Virus record (IMG/VR): IMGVR_UViG_3300020401_000089
Coordinates: 1 to 24,071 of that record
Direction: 5' to 3' (one strand)
DNA from: a virus
DNA length: 24,071 bases
Positions 18,542 to 24,071 of this stretch are shown in pieces. The notes below the pieces were generated by a model that did not search any database, had not been told where the DNA came from, and saw only the letters and a list, made by a program, of their open reading frames with translations. A program made the translations under genes and the position numbers. Numbering within the stretch: the first letter of the stretch is position 1; each line of letters opens with the position of its first letter.

Positions 18542-20355
18542 GTTATAAACTAAACAAAACTGACGGAACATTACTCGTTGATTTGGTTGACGGTCAATTA
18601 GATACAACAACTACAAGCATTGGTCTTATAGGAAAAAATTACAGCGGATTTGGTGAAACACTAAACGAAAACCAAATTAAGATGTTAGAAAATTTTGCTT
18701 CTACATCTGCACCAACTGTTCCATTAGTTGGACAGTTATGGTATGATAAAACACAAGGCAGAATTAAAGTTTATGATGGAACATCATTTAGAGAAAGTGG
18801 TGGACCCATTGTTGCTACATCACAACCAGCAACACTTGTAAGTGGAGACCTTTGGTTAGATAGTTTAAAAAATCAACTATATTTTTATGATGGTACAGAT
18901 TTAGAATTAGCTGGACCTATATATTCTGCACAACAAGGTAAAACAGGATTTGAAACCTTTACAGCATTAGATACACAAAACAATAGTAAGGTAATTGCTA
19001 AATTGTTTATTGGCGGAGCACTTAATGGTGTTTGGTCAAACGAAGAATTTACACCAGCTATCGGTTATACGGTTGCAGGATTAACAGGACCAATTAAAAA
19101 AGGATTTACCCCAATTGATGCAACTTCAACAGGAACAGTATTTAGAGGTGTATCAAATGCGGCACTAAACTTAATTAACGCACAAGGAGTTGAAAAATCT
19201 GCGGCACAGTTTTTACCAGCTGATGCATCAGGAACAACAACAGGTGCATTAACAATTAGTAACAGTGGCGGACTTACAGTAGGTCCTGCACAAAACAATA
19301 TTATGAAAATTGTTGGTACTTCGTTTGTAAGTGAAAACCAACTATCCAACCATGACTGGAAAGTAAGAGTAAGAAAACCAACAGGATACGTTGACGCTAT
19401 TGTAGTTGATACAGATGTATCTCATGTAGGATTATTTAAAACTGCTCCACAATATACTTTACACGTTGGCGGTGATGCTAAAATTGACGGTGATTTAATT
19501 ATTGGTGGTACAAGTTTAGCAGTAGAAACAACAGTTTTAAGAGTTGAAGATAAAAACATTGAACTTGCTATACAATCAGATAGTTCAACAGGTAACAATG
19601 CCGCAGTAGATGGCGGTGGTATTATTCTAAAATCTTCAGACTTAGATAAAGAATTTATATGGCGTAATGCAGAGCAGGCTTGGACATCAAGCGAAAACAT
19701 CGACCTGGCGGCAACTAAAGGTTACAAAGTTAACGGAAACGAAGTATTAAATGAAACTGCATTAGGCTCAACTGTAACAAGCGCCTTAGGCCTTACACAG
19801 GTAGGTACACTATCTACACTTGCAGTTGATAATATTACAATTAATAACTATGCAATATCTACATCAGGTAGCGGATTACAAATTACAAGTGATGGTGCAA
19901 TAAGCATCACTAATAATCAAAAGATCACAGGATTAGCTGAACCTACAACTAATACTGATGCGGCTACTAAATTTTATGTAGATGATTCACTAGATAATGA
20001 ACCAGTAATTGTACCATTGGATATTACAGGATTAAGTAATGCCAATATTGCTACAATTATTGAGGACATTTATCCAGCAACAACTAAAAAGACAGGATCA
20101 TATGCTTATGTTCCTACAAGCTCACTAACTGGAGCAACAGTTAGTGGAATTGATGTTAACTCAGTTGCAAGTAAATCTTTTATAGCTGTAGACTCAAACG
20201 GTGTACAAAACGAGAGTGTTTTACAGGATATTGCGTTTAGTAATGCTTCAGGTACTGTTAATGCTTCAGTGGCTAGAGGCTTAAAAAGATTCAAGGTACA
20301 AGCAGGATCTTGGGTGTTTGACACTGATCTAGGTAGCAGTGGCGGACTATGGTAA
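18538..20355 (+). CDS. Tail fibre protein, fibre paralogue 2 (605 aa)
   Basis: Start ATG at 18538 inside the previous stop (ATGA), with GGGGAG at 18521-18526. The first 235 or so residues repeat the adaptor of the neighbouring genes (MLENFASTSAP, VGQLWYD, SGDLWLD, EEFTPAIGY). After it come fibre modules: HVGGDAKIDGDLIIGGTS followed by VLRVEDKNIELA near residue 335, a pattern frequent in marine phage fibres. Residues 462-483 read KITGLAEP then DAATKFYVDD, the well-known fibre repeat that leads into a trimeric stalk. The C-terminus ends in FDTDLGSSGGLW and has no tail-collar or peptidase S74 motif. The role is most likely receptor binding or a fibre shaft; the exact fibre is unknown. Confidence 0.8.
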   Translation: MSYKLNKTDGTLLVDLVDGQLDTTTTSIGLIGKNYSGFGETLNENQIKMLENFASTSAPTVPLVGQLWYDKTQGRIKVYDGTSFRESGGPIVATSQPATLVSGDLWLDSLKNQLYFYDGTDLELAGPIYSAQQGKTGFETFTALDTQNNSKVIAKLFIGGALNGVWSNEEFTPAIGYTVAGLTGPIKKGFTPIDATSTGTVFRGVSNAALNLINAQGVEKSAAQFLPADASGTTTGALTISNSGGLTVGPAQNNIMKIVGTSFVSENQLSNHDWKVRVRKPTGYVDAIVVDTDVSHVGLFKTAPQYTLHVGGDAKIDGDLIIGGTSLAVETTVLRVEDKNIELAIQSDSSTGNNAAVDGGGIILKSSDLDKEFIWRNAEQAWTSSENIDLAATKGYKVNGNEVLNETALGSTVTSALGLTQVGTLSTLAVDNITINNYAISTSGSGLQITSDGAISITNNQKITGLAEPTTNTDAATKFYVDDSLDNEPVIVPLDITGLSNANIATIIEDIYPATTKKTGSYAYVPTSSLTGATVSGIDVNSVASKSFIAVDSNGVQNESVLQDIAFSNASGTVNASVARGLKRFKVQAGSWVFDTDLGSSGGLW

Positions 20356-20357
20356 AA

Positions 20358-20365
20358 GATAAATA
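20358..20365 (+). promoter_or_regulatory. Putative T4-type late promoter (GATAAATA) before fibre paralogue 3
   Basis: GATAAATA lies three bases after the stop of the preceding gene, in a 31-base gap. It differs from the T4 late consensus TATAAATA by one base. RNA would begin around 20371, close to AGGGG at 20373-20377, the ribosome-binding site for the ATG at 20387. Confidence 0.55.
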
Positions 20366-20386
20366 GTAACATAGGGGTTTATAACA

Positions 20387-21874
20387 ATGGCATATACTAT
20401 AGATAGATACAGTGGCGTTACTTTGACAACAGTCGAAGACGGAACTGTTGACCAAACTACCGATATCAAACTCGTAGGTAAGAACTACGCAGGATACGGT
20501 GAAATACAAAATGAGAATTTCTTACATCTGCTAGAGAATTTTAGCGGAACTTCACAACCACCTAAAGCAATTTCAGGGCAAATTTGGTTTGATGCTACAG
20601 CATCTAAATTAAAGTTTTATGATGGTTCTAAATTTAGAACAACTGGTGGTGCAGAAGTAAGTGCAACACAACCGGCTGGTTTAGCAACTGGTGATTTATG
20701 GTGGGATAGCACAAACGAACAATTATACGCATACAACGGAACTGGTTACGTGTTAGTTGGACCACAAGGTTCAGGTACTACTGTAACACAGATGAAAACT
20801 GTAACAATTAGAGACACAACTAGCACAAATAGACTAGTCATTCAAGCCATTGTTAATGATGAAGTCATTTATATGATTAGTGCTGTTTCATTTACTATTG
20901 ATTCTACAGACCCTACAAACGCAGTTACAGGATTTGACGTTGTTAAAAAAGGATTAACCCTAAGAAACACACAAAACGCAACAGGCGGTGTTACAAGTTC
21001 AACAGATTACTATTGGGGTACAGCTAGTAACTCATTAAAACTTGGTGGATATAGTGCTTCAGACTTTGCATTAGCAGGTTCAGGATCATTTACTTCACTA
21101 GTTAACTTTGCAGATGCTGGTATTTCAATTGGTGATTCCAACGATCTTAAAATTTACGTTGAAAATGATAACCAAGGCGTTATACAAAATGACGTAGGTA
21201 CAGTAATTAAAATTAAAGTTGACGATTCAGTAGGTACAGTTACACAACCTTTACAGATTGAATCAACTGGTATGCACCCAGGTACAGACAATACATTCAA
21301 CTTAGGTAAGTCTGGTACTAAATTTGCAACAGTTTACGCAACTTCATTTAGTGGATTGGCAACACAGGCTTCAACATTGGCCGTTGGTGCTAATTATCGT
21401 TCAGCCTCAACTGCGGCAACTAATAATACAGTAGCAGTTAGAGATGGATCAGGTAACTTGGTAGCAAACTTGTTTACAGGTACAGCTACACAGGCTCAAT
21501 ATGCTGACTTGGCAGAGAAATATACAACTCTTGAAGAATATCCAGTAGGAACTATTATGACAATAGTAAAAGCTGATATGCAAGAGTCAATAGATGCTGA
21601 GATGGAGGCTTGTGGCGAAAGTGAAATACCATGCGGTGTTATATCTGACAAACCAGCTTACTTAATGAACGCAGAAGCTGACGGACAAGCAGTAGCACTT
21701 AAAGGTAGAGTACCAGTAAGATGTACAGGATTAATTGTTAAAGGTGAGCCAATTTACACAGCTATGGACGGAATGGGTAATCAAGATTCTAGACATGGTA
21801 CAATGATTGGTATTGCATTAGAAAACAATGATGAAGATGGTGAGAAGTTAGTAGAAGTATTTTTAAAGGTATAA
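20387..21874 (+). CDS. Tail fibre protein, fibre paralogue 3 (495 aa)
   Basis: Start ATG at 20387, nine bases after AGGGG. It shares the N-terminal adaptor with the two preceding genes (NFLHLLENFSGTSQP, SGQIWFD, TGDLWWD, YVLVGP). Around residue 305 NLGKSGTKFATVYATSF is close to a stretch in paralogue 1, so the relation goes beyond the N-terminus. The last 124 residues, from YADLAEKYTTLEEYPVGT at 372, form an end domain common in marine phage fibres, with ACGESEIPCGVISDKPAY, ALKGRVPVRCTG and LVEVFLKV. It has three cysteines close by and no visible protease dyad. I read it as a fibre tip or cap, and the gene as a third alternative fibre or part of a compound fibre. Confidence 0.8.
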   Translation: MAYTIDRYSGVTLTTVEDGTVDQTTDIKLVGKNYAGYGEIQNENFLHLLENFSGTSQPPKAISGQIWFDATASKLKFYDGSKFRTTGGAEVSATQPAGLATGDLWWDSTNEQLYAYNGTGYVLVGPQGSGTTVTQMKTVTIRDTTSTNRLVIQAIVNDEVIYMISAVSFTIDSTDPTNAVTGFDVVKKGLTLRNTQNATGGVTSSTDYYWGTASNSLKLGGYSASDFALAGSGSFTSLVNFADAGISIGDSNDLKIYVENDNQGVIQNDVGTVIKIKVDDSVGTVTQPLQIESTGMHPGTDNTFNLGKSGTKFATVYATSFSGLATQASTLAVGANYRSASTAATNNTVAVRDGSGNLVANLFTGTATQAQYADLAEKYTTLEEYPVGTIMTIVKADMQESIDAEMEACGESEIPCGVISDKPAYLMNAEADGQAVALKGRVPVRCTGLIVKGEPIYTAMDGMGNQDSRHGTMIGIALENNDEDGEKLVEVFLKV

Positions 21875-21878
21875 TTAA

Positions 21879-22769
21879 ATGGCAATCGGTGATATTATTA
21901 CAGCGGCAAGGTATAACAACTTGCAATCAAGGGTGGCGACTATATTAGGAACAGGATCAGGTGATGACGGTTATGGCCAAACACTTAATTCTAATCAGGT
22001 TGCCTCTACAGCTACAATTAATGCAACTGATATGTCAACACTTTACACAGATATTGCTAACGGAAGAGTACACCAAACAGGTACAGCACCAAGTGAAATA
22101 GCAATTATTAGTTCAACAGATACTATTTTAGACAGCGACACTATTAATAAGAAGGGTGTTGCACAGTTTGAAAACTTAACAACTACCTTAGAGAACGAAA
22201 AGTTTCAAATACACAGCTCACAAGGTACAGCAGAGGCAACAACTTCTGCAACTTACACATCTAGTTGGAACGGAACACTTATACATTTGCTTAATGTAAC
22301 TTTTAGTTCAGCAGATCATAGAAGACAGTTCTTCAACGCAGGTGGTGAAATACGTTTTGCAAGTAATATTACATACTTAGGCTCTAGTGCAAAAACTATT
22401 GACTGGATGGGTATGCTTGTAAATATGGGAACTGTGAAGATGGGATACACTTCAACAAGTTCAACAGGGTCTGGATCAGGTTCAACAGTTGGATTTCATG
22501 ATCTTACAACTGCTTTCCAAACACTTTTTACAAAAAATGGTACAGGATTATATGCGGCCAACAACTATACATTGAAAGCTAAACTAGTTGGAACCACTCA
22601 AGTTCAGTTTCAAGCTGAATGGAATGACGCAAACACTGGTAATCCAAACTATGATGAAAACGTATTAGGTACTTTGAACAGTACAATTACTCAATTACGT
22701 GCTACAGGTACGTATGTTGAGGTTCCAACACCAACACACAGCACAGACGCTGGTTCAAACTTAACATAG
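21879..22769 (+). CDS. Fibre-like virion structural protein (296 aa)
   Basis: Start ATG at 21879 with AAAGGT at 21865-21870, four bases after the previous stop. The N-terminus reads IITAARYNNLQSRV then GTGSGDDGYGQ, and near residue 60 there is a TDIANGRVHQTG segment. The middle and C-terminal parts are Ser/Thr/Asn-rich beta sequence with DHRRQFFNAGGEIRFASN and a Gly/Ser linker (STGSGSGST) near residue 200. The FFNAGGEIR type of motif recurs in T4-like phage structural proteins. There is no resemblance to the adaptor of the three genes before it. Probably a tail or fibre component, judged from context and composition. Confidence 0.7.
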   Translation: MAIGDIITAARYNNLQSRVATILGTGSGDDGYGQTLNSNQVASTATINATDMSTLYTDIANGRVHQTGTAPSEIAIISSTDTILDSDTINKKGVAQFENLTTTLENEKFQIHSSQGTAEATTSATYTSSWNGTLIHLLNVTFSSADHRRQFFNAGGEIRFASNITYLGSSAKTIDWMGMLVNMGTVKMGYTSTSSTGSGSGSTVGFHDLTTAFQTLFTKNGTGLYAANNYTLKAKLVGTTQVQFQAEWNDANTGNPNYDENVLGTLNSTITQLRATGTYVEVPTPTHSTDAGSNLT

Positions 22770-22784
22770 TCCACTTAATTTTTG

Positions 22785-22792
22785 TCTAAATA
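22785..22792 (+). promoter_or_regulatory. Putative T4-type late promoter (TCTAAATA) before the 120-aa gene
   Basis: TCTAAATA sits in the 46-base gap between 22769 and 22816, the longest in the window. CTAAATA matches both the T4 late box and the form I recall for cyanophage late promoters. RNA would begin around 22798, ahead of CGGA at 22804-22807. Confidence 0.55.
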
Positions 22793-22815
22793 GTATACAA
22801 CTACGGATTACTATT

Positions 22816-23178
22816 ATGGACGAACGATTAAAAAAAGCATTAGACTTCTCTAATTATATGGTTACTCTAAATAACCAAAAAAGAGTGCTGAAAGAAAAGT
22901 TTTTTGAAAACAGAATTTACTATTATAATGGTGGACAATTTTCTGTAACAAAAGAATTGTTGTCTTTTGTAGGATTGTTATGTGAAAAAGGCGACACAAC
23001 AAATATCCCTATCATTGACGATAATGATGTACCTGTGAGAATACCTGATCTTAACGTATTCTTTGATGACATCATGGATGTCTACTTTCAATCTTCAAAT
23101 GAATATCACACAGAGTATGAAAAAATTAGAACTAAAAGAAAAGTTTCTGGGTTGGTAGACTATGACGAAGATAAGTAA
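22816..23178 (+). CDS. Small protein of unknown function (120 aa)
   Basis: Start ATG at 22816 with CGGA eight bases upstream. The protein is soluble-looking and charged: MDERLKKALDFSNYM, a Lys/Arg-rich helix, IYYYNGGQFSVTKELLSF, an acidic middle (IIDDNDVPVRIPDL), and a helix rich in aromatic and acidic residues (DDIMDVYFQSSNEYHTEYEKI). I recall similar small genes near fibre genes of marine T4-like phages but no known function. It overlaps the next gene by 17 bases and shares its likely promoter, so the two probably act in the same process. A fibre chaperone is one possible guess with no direct evidence. Confidence 0.75.
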   Translation: MDERLKKALDFSNYMVTLNNQKRVLKEKFFENRIYYYNGGQFSVTKELLSFVGLLCEKGDTTNIPIIDDNDVPVRIPDLNVFFDDIMDVYFQSSNEYHTEYEKIRTKRKVSGLVDYDEDK

Positions 23179-24022
23179 AGGTGCATTAATCTTTGCTCGT
23201 AATAACGCACAGATTGATTATATAAAACAAGCTCACTATTCAGCAAAAAGAATAAGAAAATATTTAGATATACCAACTAGCATAGTTACGGATAGTGTAG
23301 ATTACCTTAAGGAAACGTATAAAGATTATGAAACAGTTTTTGATCAAGTCATTGAAGTCCCTTTCACAAACAATTCGACTACTAAAAGATATTTTGACGG
23401 GTCGGGAGTAGCAAAGCACTTACAATTTAAGAACGACTTACGTACACAGTCATATGAACTAACACCATATGATGAAACATTGTTATTAGACAGTGATTAT
23501 ATTATAGCAAACAGTTTATTTAAGAATTGTTTTGAATCAGATCATAATTTTTTAATTTTTAAAAATGCAAAAGACTTAACTGCATGGAGAGACACAGCTG
23601 AGTTTGAAAAAATTAGTGATACAAGCATAGACTTTTATTGGGCAACTGTTATATTCTTTAGAAAGTCTGAGGAAAACAAGATATTCTTTGAACTTACACA
23701 ACACATACAAGAAAACTGGGGCCACTATAACAGTATATTTCAAGTAAACAGAGGATTGTTTCGTAATGACCATTTGTTTAGCATAGCAATACACATTATG
23801 AACGGATATCAAAAAGGAGACTTTGCAAATAAGTTACCAGGTACAAAATATTACACAGCAGATAGAGATATCTTATGGGAACTTAACGAAGATAACTTTT
23901 TATTTCTTCTTGAAAAGGAGAACCATCTCGGAGAATACACACCATTACGCATTAAGGGAAGTAATGTTCACGTCATGAACAAATTTAGCCTTAATAGAAT
24001 CATAGATAGAGGAGAAGTTTAA
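23162..24022 (+). CDS. Probable glycosyltransferase, GT-A-like (286 aa)
   Basis: Start ATG at 23162 lies within the end of the preceding gene (17-base overlap). The N-terminus, GALIFARNNAQIDYIKQAH then SAKRIRKYLDIPTSIVTD, looks like the first beta-alpha-beta unit of a nucleotide-sugar binding fold. Asp110-Ser111-Asp112 in DETLLLDSDYIIAN is a DxD motif, which in GT-A enzymes holds the metal and the sugar nucleotide. Further on come ENWGHYNSIFQV and LFRNDHLFSIAIHIMNG. No signal peptide or membrane segment. Acceptor and sugar cannot be read from the sequence; modification of a fibre protein or a cell-surface polymer would fit its place. Another nucleotide-diphospho-sugar transferase-fold enzyme is the alternative. 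Confidence 0.62.
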   Translation: MTKISKGALIFARNNAQIDYIKQAHYSAKRIRKYLDIPTSIVTDSVDYLKETYKDYETVFDQVIEVPFTNNSTTKRYFDGSGVAKHLQFKNDLRTQSYELTPYDETLLLDSDYIIANSLFKNCFESDHNFLIFKNAKDLTAWRDTAEFEKISDTSIDFYWATVIFFRKSEENKIFFELTQHIQENWGHYNSIFQVNRGLFRNDHLFSIAIHIMNGYQKGDFANKLPGTKYYTADRDILWELNEDNFLFLLEKENHLGEYTPLRIKGSNVHVMNKFSLNRIIDRGEV

Positions 24023-24071
24023 TGGAATTCATTTGGCATATACTATTAACAGTATGTATGAATAGTGATTG
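24022..24071 (+). CDS. Start of a small exported or membrane protein (3' end outside window)
   Basis: ATG at 24022 overlaps the previous stop (TAATG) and follows GGAG at 24011-24014. The 16 complete codons read MEFIWHILLTVCMNSD, a short hydrophobic start compatible with a signal peptide or membrane anchor, with a cysteine at residue 12. Too little is visible for a function. Confidence 0.55.
   Translation, partial: MEFIWHILLTVCMNSD

Noticed and set aside
16514-21874. Diversity-generating retroelement acting on the tandem fibre genes
   Set aside because: The repeated adaptors are diverged at all codon positions with no adenine-focused variable copy, and no reverse transcriptase or template repeat is visible in the window.
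22770-22815. Rho-independent terminator in the longest gap
   Set aside because: There is a short T run (about 22778-22783) but no GC-rich hairpin before it; a late-promoter box explains the gap better.

Overview
The window is a fully packed, one-strand (+) block of virion genes from a tailed phage, most likely an AT-rich marine T4-like myovirus of the cyanophage/pelagiphage type. The evidence is: a 5'-truncated gene resembling the C-terminus of T4-type baseplate wedge gp6; a giant beta-rich structural protein directly after it; a run of tail-fibre/adhesin genes including a gp12-like tail-collar protein; and TAAATA late-promoter-like boxes in all three real intergenic gaps. The host cannot be read from the window. 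Low GC and gene content would suit a SAR11 or marine picocyanobacterial phage, but that is inference.

Layout: 1-1175, C-terminal 390 codons of a gp6-like baseplate wedge protein ending in a Ser/Gly tail. 1175-15874, one 4,899-residue ORF (about 61% of the window) in the place where T4 has separate wedge genes (7, 8, 9, 10, 11). It carries an N-terminal baseplate-like region with a degenerate cupredoxin-like domain, several carbohydrate-binding-like modules, a seven-repeat FG-GAP-like propeller interrupted by insertions, two Gly-rich GSGY modules, and a C-terminal array of tail-fibre beta modules. 15896-16510, a small virion protein. 16514-21874, three tandem paralogous fibre proteins that share an N-terminal region but end differently (tail collar; DAATK-type fibre end; YADLAEKY-type end). 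21879-22769, another fibre-like protein. 22816-23178, a small conserved-looking protein of unknown role. 23162-24022, a probable GT-A type glycosyltransferase. 24022-end, the start of a small, probably exported or membrane protein.

How they fit together: the first two genes probably build the baseplate wedge and its periphery. The following fibre genes supply alternative host-contact tips mounted through a common N-terminal adaptor. The glycosyltransferase at the end may modify a fibre or the host surface. Gene junctions are tight (TAATG twice, ATGA once, one 17-base overlap), so translation is probably coupled. The three gaps (about 20 to 46 bases) each hold a TAAATA box, suggesting late transcripts starting at about 15880, 20370 and 22798. 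There is no gene-free stretch over 300 bases. I saw no tRNA, CRISPR array, insertion sequence, integrase, attachment site or convincing terminator hairpin.
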